NCBI GenBank assembly: GCA_028622995.1
Contig: JAJQJQ010000034.1
Span: 2,666,001-2,730,000 of the forward strand
From: Panagrolaimus kolymaensis
Taxonomy: Eukaryota; Nematoda; Chromadorea; Rhabditida; Panagrolaimidae
Reading direction: 5' to 3'
Length of the DNA stretch: 64,000 bases
Shown here: one piece after another, positions 11,276 through 24,896 of the stretch
Position numbering within the stretch: position 1 is the stretch's first letter
Layout: each line of letters opens with the position of its first letter
The notes under the pieces: model-generated
What the model was told of the DNA's origin: nothing
Databases searched by the model: none
The model's input: the letters and a program-made list of their open reading frames with translations, nothing else
Position numbers and translations under genes: made by a program

Positions 11276-13120
11276 TTTTAGTTTAAATTATTTAAAACCA
11301 AAATAAAAATGTCGGAATAGTCTAATAAATAAATATGAAAGACACAACAACGGCAAATATATTCTTTTTTTAATTAGAAATTATCGAATTAAGTTTCTCT
11401 CTATTAAACAGGAAAGAAAAACTATCTGCCTTTCTATTTCTTCTTCTCGCCTTTCCTAATAATGTGTGATGAGACGAGACAAAAAAATGAAGCCACAACA
11501 AAAACTGACTTTTCAATAATTTTTTTCTTAACGCTTTCGTGGTCAAATAAGCGGAAAATAAATGTGTCAACGACGATGTTGTTAGCGTCTTTTTTATTTT
11601 GGAAGAAGCTTATTTCTTTCTTTTTTGTTCCTTTGTTCTCATTTTCTTTTATTTTTCCTTATTCTTATTTGATGGTGAAGGAGAAGTATGAAAACGTTAA
11701 AAAGCGGTTTCAATGGCTTCGTTCAAGAGCTAAAATACATAGAAATTGAAAAAAAAGAAGGAAGGAAAAAGAAATAACACAATAATGAATTTTAAGAAAG
11801 AAAAAAGTGTTTTTTAATACAATAATAGAAAATAAAAAAAATACAATAAAAAAATATGTAAAGGGAACTCAAAAAAAATCAGACATGTGTCATAAGATTA
11901 TTGATTTTTAATATGTTTTATTTCCATATCAGAGGTTATAATAATCTGGGCATTAAAGGTTTACTTTTTGAAAGTTTTAATTTGGTCCTAAAGCTTTTAC
12001 AAAAAATTTTTATTTTATTTTTTGATGTTCAAAACAATAGTAATAAATTAGAATTTCATCAACAAGTCCAAAGTTTCCCATAACATTTTATAAAATAAAC
12101 TTATTCTTAAATTTTTACTTTCTATTATTAGCTTTAGAAATTTTGAAATTTCGATAAAGAAGACATTTTTTAAAAATATTGTTTTTTAAGTTTTGGCATA
12201 ATTTTTCAATTTACTTACTTCAAGACTAAAACTTTCAATTTTTTTCCACGGCTGTTTAAGCACCAAAATATTAACAATATGGAAGAATAAGTTGCAAAGC
12301 TTCAAACACGCAATGGAAGGAAAATTTAATCAATAGGAGATTTTTGCCACTAATGTTTTTCTTTCGCCTTCTTTTTTATCAATTCAATATCCGAATTCTA
12401 CTTCCATGAAAAAATATATCTTTACAGCCAAAAAAAATAGCAAGCAAAGAAAGTATCACAATTTATCAACAAATCTTTTTTTTATTTTACTTTCAAATAA
12501 AACCCCAAATGTATCAAAGCATTTAACTTTTAAGGTTAAAAAAATGGAATAACAAAAACTTCCGTTTCTTGCCAGCTTTCTCTCCTTCTTTTTTTTTTGT
12601 TTTCTTGTAGCTTCTCGTGTATATTATATTGCCTTCTGTGTATGTCGGAAATTCCTTTGAGAAAGGCAATATGAGAAGAAGAAGAAGAAAAGATGACAGC
12701 TAAACAACAACAATCGAAACTTATCCCTTTACCGCTATTATCTTTTCAAAATATGCGCAAATAAGAAAAAGCTGACAACAACAACATAAAAGAGAACTTC
12801 TTCGAAGAGAAAAAAGAAGACAATTTTTTCTTTTAAAAAAATATTTGTGTCCAAAATGTCACTAAAAAACATACATATATTGCAACTTTTTTTTATTAAC
12901 ATCGATGAAACATTAAAGTATTATTTCACTTTTTTTTATTTCGAGATAAAAATTAGAATAAAAAAGACTAAACTCTAAGCAATAATAATTTATAGTTGAA
13001 TTTTTTTGGAATGCATTATTTCCTTGAGCTTTACAAAGAAAATTCTTCAAAATCTTTGAATAAAAAATAGATGAGTCTTAAAAAAATAAATATAAAGTAT
13101 CAAATTTTTATCTGTGGAAC
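11276..13120. other. Intergenic region, no confident gene
   Basis: Mostly A/T homopolymers with a few less repetitive islands, for example 11890-12090 where short frames are open on both strands. No in-phase exon chain or recognisable motif was found. Confidence 0.4.
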
Positions 13121-13472
13121 ATGATCAATGATTTCAATACTCGTGGAAAGGAGTGGCCCATCATTAACTGGTTGTTGAGGCAAAATATAATTATATACGT
13201 ATTTAAAAAAATAAATTTTTACCTCTAAGTAGGATGTTACTTTAAAGCTTTCGCCATCACCGTAATGGTCATCAATTGTTTTTATTATAATTCAGAAAAA
13301 AGTAATGAAAAAAACATTTAATTTAAATATTCAAAGGAAAGAAAAAGCAACTGCAAAAGTGATTGCAAAAGAAAAAAAAAAAGAGATTTTCATATTTTGT
13401 TTGAAATCATGTTGCTTGCTTTTTGTTTTGAATATTTTAATTAAATGTCTTTTTTTTATTATGTACCTTCAG

Positions 13473-13683
13473 AATTTTAATATAAAAAAACTTCGAGAAT
13501 TCACGGCAAATTTACGTTAGTTCAAATTTTGATCAAATTTTTTTATAATTTTTAGGAAATACCACCAAAACAAAATTTTATTTCCAAAGGGGCCGTGTCT
13601 GGTTGGATTCACTTATTTCTTTTCAATATCCACCAAATTTTCAATTTGATAGATTAGAAACCCCGAATGAAAAGTCAATGTGA
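13473..13683 (+). CDS. Two putative 3' exons of an unrecognised gene
   Basis: An exon at 13473-13515 after the acceptor CCTTCAG reads NFNIKKLREFTANL. A 40-base intron ending ATTTTTAG joins it in phase, rebuilding an arginine codon, to a second exon (13556-13683) reading NTTKTKFYFQRGRVWLDSLI and ending ETPNEKSM before a TGA. AATAAA-like sequences follow at about 13708-13730. The perfect phase match and absence of stops over 128 bases favour a real gene end, but upstream exons are uncertain and the product is unknown. A piece at about 13234-13262 could precede it. The opposite strand at 13130-13290 also has an open stretch (TIDDHYGDGESFKVTSYLE) whose downstream acceptor is not canonical. This may therefore be a decayed gene. 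Confidence 0.3.
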
Positions 13684-13730
13684 TGAAGGGGTTCCTCCAT
13701 TAATACAATAAAAATAAAAATAAATTATTA

Positions 13731-14717
13731 CTTTTTAATAGCAAAATTGCTTTCACTTGTTTTATTATTGTAATAAAATCGTAAAAAGGGTTTAAAAAGG
13801 CATTTAGAATAATCGAAAATGATTTTGAATCAAAAGAATTTCAACATTTTAATTTAAAATAATTTGTTGTTTCGTCAATTAAAAGTACAAAAGCCAAGAT
13901 AAGGAAAAACTTCAACAAAATTTAACGAAACATTTAAATTTCCTTTTATTCTGTTTTGGCGCGAAAAAAAAAGAAACGCTTAATTTATTTCACGTGCTTG
14001 AATTTATTTATGCAGTAGCAAAATTTTGTTTTGTCATTTACGTACTTTCTCACCTTTTGAGACGATCATTTATAAAAAACAATTATGATGACCTCGTGGT
14101 TATATAATTTTTTTTCTCTTCTTCTTGTCATTTTGTGAACAATGAACAACTATTTTTTTTCTTCAGTGATCTATGGCAGCAGCAGCTGAGTTTTTTTTTC
14201 TTCTTCCTTTCTTTTTTTTCGCCTCATGTGAGCCAAATATTTTTTTTCCTTCTTCTTCCCTTTGCATTGGGTGTATTACGTACGCACAAAGTCTGACTTA
14301 ACATATGATTGCTGCAGTTAAAAATCTATCAGCTTTGTCGACTAACAACCTTTTTATATATATATATATTTAGATTTTTGTACAGTTTTCCTATCTTTTT
14401 TTCTTCTTCTCGATAGTTGTTGTTATTGTTTTTTTTTTACTTTTCATCATTCATAATTTTATTTTTTTGATGATGATAATTTTTAAATCATCATCGATTC
14501 TTTTGTTGTTTTCTTTTTCCCCATTATTTTTTCTTAACTGATTGTTTACTTCACTCTTTAATGCTGATTATTTTTTTATACCTACCATTTTTACGCTTTT
14601 CCACGAGTTTCATGTGATAAAAATTGTTTGGCTTCTCGTTGTCGCTGTTTGTTGCATTTTGATTCCCGAAAAAGATTTTTTAATTCCATTTTCCATTTTT
14701 TAGAGCCAAATCGCAAA
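13731..14717. promoter_or_regulatory. Upstream region of ATG2
   Basis: No coding exon is supported. It contains long pyrimidine tracts and a TA repeat at about 14356-14369, and ends in a TTTTTTAG acceptor 17 bases before the ATG2 start codon, consistent with a spliced leader or 5' UTR intron. Confidence 0.4.
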
Positions 14718-17700
14718 ATGTTTGACTTTTTTAAAAATCGATTATGTCGATTTTTAATTCATCGATATATGGGAGATTATTTGAAAACCGAACTCAAAAC
14801 AGAAGATTTAGAAATTCAATTACTTGAAGGAACAGCTTCTGTAAAAGATGTTAATCTTAATGTTGAGGTTAGTAAAAAGCTCCTTTTTCAAATTACTATG
14901 AATATATATAAAACTTTTGCGTTTTTTAGTATATAAACAAAAGTCTTGATCAAGTTGGTTTAGTAAATATTATTGAAGGATTTATTGGCGAAATATCATT
15001 ATCTATTCCCGCTTTCACAAGAGTCACAGAAGATTCAACAATAATCAGAATAAAAAATTTGAATATTACTTTAGCCCCATTGAAAGATTTAAATATTGCA
15101 AATGCTCAAGATCTTGGTAATTTTTTATTTTACCTTTTTAAAGGTTTAACTTGCATTTTTTCTTCCAGTTTCATCGGTTATTGGAACTATTCAGCAAATG
15201 GATACCAGCATCACAGCTGAAGATTTACCCGAAAATGCTGATAGTGATGCGATAACTGAATTTGCGAGTGTTATCGATCAAGTTATAACTCGAGTGAAAA
15301 TGATTTTTGAAGATGTTACAATTAGACTTGAAAAAGATGGAGATGTTTCAACCGCTTTGGAAGTATATATTCGGGAAATGGAATTTATTGATGAACAACT
15401 TGAAACGAGTGGTGGCGGTTTTATTGGAAGCGAAAATATTGTTACAACTCAACCATTTGGAAGTGGAGCAGATTTAAATAAATTATTACATATTAGAGAT
15501 GTTAGAATTTTTACTGATATTTGGACACCTGAAACTGTTAGTTTTGTCTTAAAAACTTTTTATATTCTCATTTGAAATGTTTTTAGTCAGTATCTTCATT
15601 ATCCACAGCAAGTGATGGAGGAAGCTCACCCGCAGAAATGAATGGGTCCATGGCTAATTCATCCATGAACTTTCAATCTTGTTATTCTCATTTTAGTTCA
15701 TCGGGTGGAAAAGAAACTCCCAAAACTCCAAAATCCACTGTTTCGTAAGAACTTTTCCTTACTATTCATTAATTTCCAGAATTGATTTTTAGTATGCCAA
15801 CAACTCCCATTCAAATTGCTCACTTTTTTGGTGAAAAACATACAATTAAAATTAGAATTCATAACGCAGCCATCTCCAAAAATGATGGAGCTTATGCTAA
15901 AAAAGTAAACTAAATCTATCATTTTTAACAGTTTCATATATTCTTTTTTTTTTCCAGATTGAAGTTGATATGCAAATGGGTGGATGCTTATTCTTTTATA
16001 TAACTCCCAGCCAATTGGTACTTTTACAAGATTTACTTTCTCGACTTGTGCCTAAAGCTGAAGCTCCCGAACTTGGCCCTCTTTTAAATGGTGGCCAACC
16101 CATGAAACGAGAACATTATGACCAAATTACAGCTCAAATGCATAATGAAGGTCCATGGAATATGAGATCGGCACCCAATACATGGACGGCGAATACTGGT
16201 GAAAGATTATTTCATGAAATGGGAAAGCGTTTAAGTCATGGAAATAATTTGGTTCCAGTTTCTTTGGATGGCTACGATGATTTTACTTCATATTCCACCA
16301 CTGGAAGTAGCTATCGTTATGAAACCGCTCTGGATTCCGATAGTCTTACTGAAACTGGTACTCAACGAGGTTCAAACTCCACTCTTGTGGATAAACAAAG
16401 TTCAAAAGCTCCCGATGTTTTTTCTTTAACTTTAAAAATTCCAAGTGTTTTTGGAGTGATTACTCATGATGATCCTCTTTCAAAAGAAAATACTCAAAAA
16501 GCTTTAGCTGAACATGGAGTGGATGGAATAGTTCGAGTTATAGATGGAATGAAAAAAGATGCCACGGCTTTCTTTAATTCAGCTGTACATTTTAAATTAA
16601 ATTCGAATGCATTATCGTCGCAAAGAACTTTATTTAAAAAATGCTGCGCGAAAGATCATTTAAGGTTTGGGAATTTTTTAAATTTTTTATATGCAAATTT
16701 TATTTTTTTTACAGCTTGCTTGCTCAAACTGCCACAGTTAAAATACGAACTGAATCCAATGGAGATCGAGATGGATTTGAATTAAGTTCAGCTTTTTCTC
16801 GATTTGATTTAGCTGAAAATTTAACCAAAGAATCAGTGAATAATGGCTCGGATGCAATTTCGATAGATTTATTTAATTTTTCTGATAATACCGATCTTAC
16901 CCATTTTACTTTCCATCTTACTGCTCCTTTAACTTCTGAACAAGATATAAATTATTCTATTGAAATTAATATGCAACCATGTAAAACTGAATTGGATATG
17001 AGTATGGTTGATCGACTTCATAATCTCATAGTTACTCGACCCTTTTTCCTACCATCAATAAATTCAGTTCACTTTGATAAAAATGGATTTGATTCTTCCA
17101 ATGATTCATCGCAAAAATGCCGGGTTCGATTTTATTGCTCCAAATGGGATATAGATCTTCGAATTCCTGTGGCTGATTTATCTGCTTCAGGCGTGCCATT
17201 TTGGAAGAGAAATGTTTATAATGAATTTACTCGATTAGAATTTAATGAAATTTTATTGGATATGCCTAAATTTCGTTTATCGGATTTATGCAATTTTGCA
17301 ACCATTCATCTCAATTGTCATACTGTAACTGGAACATTTATGGGTGATTTGGATTTACTTGAATGCAAAGAGGAAGAAAAAAGATTTTTATATGCCACGG
17401 GTATGAGCGATTCACATGTATGCCTTTCAATTAATTATGATTTTCGAAATAAGAGTTTACAAGCAAATTCCGATCGGTTAAATAATTTTTCAATGGGTAA
17501 AAGTATGACTCAATCGATGCATGGGAGCTTTTTTAAATTTAATGAAGAAAAGGATGATGGCGGCCCTTTTGCTTCATCCAATGCTTTTATTGAAGGAACT
17601 AAACTTTTACTTACTGGAAATAAAGCTGAATTAGATGATTTCGGTGAAAATTGTCGAGTTAAATCTGATATTGATATTGAATTAGCTTTACCAAGATTGA

Positions 17701-20700
17701 ATTTGATATTGCCAAGCAAAAAGTTTTTTGAAGTTTTATATAATCGTTTTGCAAATGATTTTGCTCTTTTTGTTCCAAAAGCTCCTGTTTTTGCTGCATC
17801 ACCTGCACCATCCTCAAATACTAGTGTTGGTGGAGGACGAACCTTCAAAGAATTTCCAAGTGATGAGGACGATGATTATTTGGATAATAGCGCTTTTAAT
17901 GCACCAAAAGAACCTTTGGGAAAATCAACCCAAAATCATAAATTTTCTTTAACCGTTCGAATGAACAAAGGCAATGTTTTACTAGGAACTGTTGGAGATG
18001 AAGGAGAAAAACAATTTTCTTCTCAAATTGGTTCAGAATTAGAAAAATGTAAATTCTTTTTGGTTATGGGTTATCATGGTGATATTAATTTGGCTTATAT
18101 GTATATTGCTGCTGATCGAGGATCAGTTGTTCATCGAAGTTAGTTATCCTTTTTTAAATTTAGTTTTAAAGTCTAAAATTCCTTTTACAGATTTGTTTGA
18201 TGCAACTTCAAGACACTTCAATACAAATGTGACAGATGTAAAATCATTTTTACTTCGAAATAATAATGATATTTTTGCTGAACCATTAAACACAAAAGAA
18301 TTTTGTCCCATTGTCGATGATAATAATATTGCTATTGCCATTAAACTTCACACACATTTTGATGATTTAACTGAGCGCGATGTCAAAGATATTGTTTTGG
18401 CTATAGCTCTTCGAAATACTGTCACTCATTTTCGACCATTTACAAATCCCGAACATTTTTGGGTTAGTCAACTTTCGAAATTTGTAAACGTCGATGATTA
18501 TGGAGTTCCTGGATATGAATGGCCTCAAGTTAGAACTGATCTTCATGTCCACTTTACAAGTGTCGTAGTGGCTTATGATCATTCATGCGTCATCCCTGAA
18601 TCACCAATAAAACTTCGAATTGCTATAGGGTCTTGTGATTTAGCAAGCAACATCGTCCAAGATATGGAAACATTTAAATTTCATTTCTTTTTGGAAGAAA
18701 CTAAAATGTTTATGGGAATTAAAAAGAAGGATAATGTTCGATTTAAAGGTTTTGGAGAAAATATTTCAACTAAAAAAGATTTTGTTAAAATTTTGGGATT
18801 GGGTGTTTTACATGTTGAGGTTGGTTTTTTAGGGATTTTTTTGCTCTATTCTGAAATAATTTTATTATAGTTAAATTATACTTTTGGTTCACTTCTCGGC
18901 AGCGATTCAGATCCACAACCTCCTTGCATTGAAATAGTTTCTGGCAATGATGTTTTAAAAGCATGGGTATGTGCAGACACAGTCGTGGAATTTATAAATA
19001 TGCTAACAGAATTTTTACAATCTGATTATGCTGCTTCATTAAATCAAAAAGAAATAACAATAAATAATGAGCCAATTGCAAATTTTGTTCATAATGCAAC
19101 TATAGCAGCATCAGCAACTCCCAATTTCCGAAGAGATTCCATTGAAACAACTGCCACGCCCAGAAAATCGGTGGATGATAATAATCATGATCATTTAATG
19201 GTTTGCTTTCCATTTTTATTTATGCAAATTTTTATTTTCAATTTTTTTTAAGGAAATGATGTCTTTGGCAATGGAAGATAACGCAAAGGGAGCAAAAGCA
19301 GCTTCAAAACCTCCAAGAAAAATGTCAGATTTCGATAGCGATGTTGAATCATCAGTTAAAGATTTTGCCCCTGCTTCTTTTAATAGCAATGCCTCGACCG
19401 ATGATGAATTTATTGTGGTTGATGAAATTCCTGGCAGTGGTATAACTCAACCATCGGGTGCACCAAGAATTAGAATATTGGAAAATGATTTTGAAATTAT
19501 TCAAGAATATATGTGTGTTCCTAATCGAACATCAACCAATGATATGTTGAAACTTCCCGAAGGTCATCCTAAACCAATTGTGAAATATTATGTTCGAGAT
19601 TTTTCTTTACATATTTATTTTTATGCTGGAAATGATTTGGGTGAAGAACCATCTGAAATCAAAACTTATAGTCAATGGGAGCAAAAGCGTGAATCCAATG
19701 AATGCATGAGAGATGGATCCATTGGTGGACCATTCCGCGACCATACAGTTTGCGTTGAAGCAATGATTTCTAAAATTTCATTTACATCAGAGATTTTTAA
19801 TGCTAATGCGCCCATTTTATCTCTCAATATGCTTTCTATTTATGATGTGGAATTACGGGATCATTTATTGGTTTCTCAAATTAACAAATTATTTTATCAA
19901 TTTACCAGTGATCTTTTACCTCGTCGCTCATTTGCTCCAATGTTTTCATTGAGAATGGTTGAAGATCAACATAGAGAAGGAAAATTAAAAATTAGCATGC
20001 TTCCTATGAGACTTAATGTTGATCAAGATACATTGGAATTTTTACAAGATTTCTTTACAGCGATTGGAAATGGATTAAAATTACCTACACCAAATATTGG
20101 TGATGTTTCAAGTGATGATCCAATCTTCCAAATTCCAGCTACTCCGGCCAATCAAGTTCAGGAAGAATATGTTGGAAGCCCCATGAAAGAGGAATCTTTA
20201 TTACCCCAGGATTTAACTGACGAACTCAATGCCATGGCTTCAGATTATAGTGCCGGATCGTCTGCTGCTACTATTCCATTTGAAAGAGCTATATCTTCAG
20301 CCAGCACAACTATCGGGAACACTCATTCAAAGGAAACCTTTTTCAAGTTCGTTTTAACCGCAAAATTTTATTTATTTTAAAATTTATCTGTTTTTTAGAA
20401 GTTTTACTTTCTCCCCAGCTTGCACGATTCGACTTGATTATGTTGGAAAACGAGTGAAAATGGACCACGAGCAAGGAACTTTAGCTGGACTTATATTCGG
20501 CTTGAGCAATCTTCATTGCACAGAATTAGTTTTAAAAGATTTTAATAATGCTAAAGGTTTACTTGGATATGGTAAATGCGCTCAATTCGCTGTTGAAGAA
20601 TGGTTAAACGATATTCGAAATAATCAACTTCCAAATGTCATTGGATCATTTGGACCTATAACATCTTTGGTGGAAATTGGAAAAGGAATTCGTGATTTAT

Positions 20701-21327
20701 TTTATATTCCTTTAGCTGAATTTCGTAAAGAAGATGGTCGAGTTGTTAAAGGCATTCAACGAGGCGCTAATAGTTTTGGAGTTTCTACTGCCACTGCAGT
20801 TATTGATATGACTCAATGCGTGGCTTCTGTCGTTCATGTAAGCTTTTTCCGAATATTTTCGTAAACTTATTCAATTTTAAATTTTAGTCGGTTGCTGAAT
20901 TAGCTTTTGATATCGTTTCCCCTGATTATCATGTAACTCAGAAAAAACGTCGAGATCAAGAACGACAAAGAGTTCGAGTACCCAATGACATTCGAGAAGG
21001 AATTCATATGGCTTTTGGAACAGTTTATGAAGTAATTTCTTTTTTCCATTTATATTTTTATATTCTTAATTTCATTTTTAGGGCGTGGTTGATTCAGCTA
21101 ACACTATCACTCAAGCAACTCAAGAAGATCGGGCACATGGACAATGGCCTGTTCGTGGAATTCTTCGACATGCTACTCCCATGGCTGTTAAACCCATAGT
21201 AATTGCAAGTCAAGCCACCATGCAAGTTTTGGGTGGTTTAAAAAGCCATCTTCGACCTGATAGTCATCGAGAAGAACTTGATAAATGGCGTCATAACGAA
21301 ACATCCAAATCAACAAATCGAAATTAA
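14718..21327 (+). CDS. ATG2: Autophagy-related protein 2 (ATG2), lipid transfer protein
   Basis: ATG2 is a rod-shaped bridge protein that moves phospholipids from ER to the growing phagophore with ATG9 and WIPI/ATG18 partners. Thirteen exons (about 14718-14867, 14930-15116, 15169-15536, 15587-15744, 15793-15904, 15958-16664, 16715-18138, 18191-18819, 18871-19200, 19253-20346, 20399-20837, 20888-21031, 21082-21327) join in phase into about 1995 residues, the usual ATG2 size. Residues 1-110 form the chorein-type N-terminal domain ([20 protein letters not shown]). The C-terminus has the ATG2-specific block [20 protein letters not shown] then [20 protein letters not shown], and ends near [20 protein letters not shown]. 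The longer VPS13 proteins share the chorein domain but not this C-terminal block. Acidic, serine-rich linkers lie around 19260-19440 and 20130-20340. Confidence 0.95.
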
Positions 21328-24300
21328 AATAGAAGTGCAAAAGAAAAAAAAATTGTTTACATGTTTTTTAAGATATATTTTTTCGTTTCCAATTAATCTC
21401 TGATTATTTATTATCAAAAAAACAATTATAGCTTCTTTTTTATTTTCATTTTATTTCGAAACCGAATTATTTGAGAAAGAATTTGTACAGTTTGTTAAAG
21501 TTTATTATTATTAATTTTGTTACTGATGCCGAGGGAAATTTAAAAATCACATACATATGTATATTATTATAACTTTGGATTATTGCTGTTATTGTTAGCT
21601 TTTTTTTAGCGGGTGGTTGGAGAGATACATAACGAAATATTACACTTGCCTTATCTTCTTTTTTTCTTTTTTGCATTTTTGTATTTCTTTTTCTTTTTTA
21701 AGCAAAATATCGTCTGTTTTCTTCTTCTTTTGCTTTTGCTTTGCTTCAAAATAAATTTTTTTTATTGAATATTGGCTGATGTTGAAAAAATTAAACTGTA
21801 TAATCTCAGTTTGAAATATTTATTTCATTTTTTTTTTCCGACTTGAACGAAATGATTTTAGCCCTTTAGTTTTTTTTCTCATGCCCTTTAAAAAGGCTAA
21901 AAGTCATTTTTTTAAATGCTTCGTGGGACTTTTTTTCTAAATTTTTTATGAGTAGTTATTTCTATGACTGATTTAATTTTTTATCTTTATTTTTTTGACG
22001 TTTCTTCTTTTTTTTGTTCACGGAAAACAAAGTTGTCATAATTTTCTCAGATGTCCTTTAAGTTTCATTGAAACAAATTTAAGTAACTTTGAAATCCTTT
22101 TGTTTTTTTTATACTTTGGGAAAAAAAAGATTGTAAACAAAATCTTGAATGTTCTAGAGTGTGTTGCCTGCTTGAACGGGGGTAGAAAATAGAGAAAAAA
22201 AATGTGGAAGCAACGTGGTTTTTTAGAGAAAAAAAATTTAAAAAAGTACTTAGGCGCGTTTGTTGTTGATTTGGTTGAATGAATGATCTTTTGTCGCTTT
22301 CCTTTCCCTTCTTGATGCTCGTAGTTAGTGACGATGATGATCAAAAACACTTTTGTTCTATCGTTCGTTGTTTAAAAACTTTAACATTTTTATATTTCAA
22401 CGACACAGTTTGCTGCTTCCGTTTTTTTCATTTTTGATTTTTATCGATTGCGATCTTTTATTTCTTTTACAAAAAAAGAAAAGTTTTCTTTTTAATGGTT
22501 TCAATTCTAAAAAAAGGGTAGTAACAAATTTTTTTGAGTCATATTTTTTATTTGCAAGAAGATGAAAAAACAGTTTTTTCATCTTTGAAGCGATTAATTT
22601 AAAATAATGTGTCGTTGAAAAATAATTATTTAACAACGCCCTTACGTGCAAAAAAAAAGTAAAACGGAAATTGTTCGGTGCATTGAAAACAGAATAGAAT
22701 AATTCGTTGACAATATATTTTAAAAAAGATGAAGTCATTTCCGGTTTTTATTCGGGGAAAAACCAAAAACGTGGTAGTACAATTTTAGGGGAGATAGAGT
22801 TAACCGAAAAGAAAAAACCAAAATTGGAACATCTTTTTATATTTTAATCACTCATAAGGCGAACGTGTAGCTGATTTATAAATAAATGACTAAGAATGGA
22901 AAAAATGCGAAAAATCATCTGCCCCGAAGCAATATACCCAATGGCAATTTGATTTGTAACCTGATGACGCTTTTTTTAAGTGATCGGAGTGCAATTTTTA
23001 TTACTCTGTTACTTTTTTTGGGTGGTTTATGTTTTTGAGATTAAAAAAAGATTCAAACGGAAATGGCAAGCAACAGTATTCGCTGCACTTAAAGTTTTTT
23101 TAATTTACACTTTTCATTCTTTGATCTTTTTTCTTTCTCATAGTTTTTTTTTTGAAAAAAGAAGGGAAGATAAGTTTAAAACAAAAAAAAAATAGTGATT
23201 TAAACTTCCGTTTACTTTCAATCATTGACAAATTGCATCATGTTTTTTTTCTTGTCTTTTCGCATTAAAATATGTAATATTAAAAAAATATATATACCTG
23301 ATGCAATTCTTTTTTATATTGTTAAAGTTGCTGATCATAAAGCAGCTGTTTTAAAACTATGCATGCGTTTACGTCTACGACGGTTTATTGTTTCCTTGGA
23401 CTTTAAGACGACAGCGAGTGAGAATGACAAAAACAATAAAAAGTTTTAAACTATGAAATAAAAAAATTTACTTATGAATAAAACAATAGGAAATGAAAAA
23501 TATAATAGGAGCGACGGGCGGTAGTCGTCGGCTAAAGTTTAATTAATAAAACTACGCTATTTTTGGTTTTTTTACATCATCAGATCAAAAACCCCGGTAA
23601 AGGAGAAATAGATAGATATACATATTTGTTGATATTGATCACACTGATCATATTATTTTGATTGATAAAAATATATGTGGTTGATCAATGTGTGACGTAT
23701 CGGAACTCCTTTTTTTGTTTATTTTTATTTTTATGTTCAAAACAAGAAACTAACATTTTTAATTTTAATCTAAAAGTCCAGTTAGAGACCACCTCGCATT
23801 TTTTATTTTTTTGGTAAGTTGCCTGCAGTTGTGTGATGACATTTTGTTTTAAAGAAAAAATCAGCTTAAAATGTTTTTGAGAAGGAAGTGTATGAAAATA
23901 CTCCATTGTTTATTTTTTTGTGGCTTGTAACTAACTACCTGCCTGAGTGTTCTCAAACTATGATAAATTTTGTTGCTCCCCTGTCACTACAGCCAAGCCG
24001 GCGGTCGTCTCGTCTCATATTTTTTTTCTCCTTCTCACTTCTTTTATTTTGCTTTTTCATCTTTTTTTTTTCACTGTCAAAAAAAATGAAACAACGATGG
24101 CTAAAAAACTTACATACATTTAAAATAAAAAAAAAGCATCTATCTAAAAAAGCAAGGAAAAAAAATATTTTACAGCTGCCACCGCTGCTTGTTGTGGTGG
24201 GAGTCTGTCCAGCAGCAGTCGATGAATTTCTACATACTCTTCTTTCTCTTTGCTAAATTTTATGTTTCGTCTAAATTTTTTTCTTTCTCACTAGCTATTT

Positions 24301-24896
24301 CATGGCTGTTGGATGCTGGCTGCTGGCCTTTAGATAGATTAGATCGAAACGAAAGAACGAAGCGACTAAAAAAAAATAAAATGTTTGTAAAAATTGTCTG
24401 TATTCGTTTTAAATTTTTTTAATCGTTTCGCTTTATCTTCTTCTTTTTTATAAAGAAATAAATTCAAGCAAAGATCGAACGATTGAGCCAACCATTTTTT
24501 AAGTCATTTATCTTATTTTTTCCTTTTTTCTTTTAACATTTTCACTTTATTACTTGTTTTTGTTTTTTTAAAGTCCAAAACAGTTGTTTTGATGCTGCCT
24601 GCAACCATCGATCTTATTCTTAATTATTATGGAATTTTCTGGTCTGGTCTAAGGCGTAAACTTATGTTATTATAGTTTATGTATCATCATCATTATTTCC
24701 ACCTTCACTTTTTCTCTCATTTCTTTACATTGCTTTCCTTTTTGGTTGGTGTTTGTTTTTGTTTATAAAATTATTATTACTTTTATTTTTACATTTTTTA
24801 TATAATCATTACCGTGTTTGTTGTTGTTTGTTGATTAGCGATTTTTATTTCTTTCTTTTTTTTATTAGCAAAAAAAAAACGTTTCAGAAAAAAATA
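21328..24896. other. Intergenic region of 3.5 kb, no gene seen
   Basis: AT-rich with many T runs. Open frames on both strands are phenylalanine- and lysine-rich and lack splice-consistent partners. Around 23625-23700 there are repeated TGATCA-containing words forming an imperfect inverted arrangement, too weak to name as an element. The 3' UTR of ATG2 and the promoter of the next gene must lie here. Confidence 0.5.

Noticed and set aside
14718..14867. VPS13 as an alternative name for the ATG2 gene
   Set aside because: The shared chorein N-terminus fits both, but length (about 2000 residues) and the ATG2-specific C-terminal block exclude VPS13.
22036..22738. Overlapping plus- and minus-strand frames of 70-113 codons
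   Set aside because: Lysine/phenylalanine-rich translations of homopolymer runs without acceptor or donor support.
23625..23700. Imperfect inverted words around TGATCA
   Set aside because: Matches are short and irregular in an AT-rich context; chance cannot be excluded.
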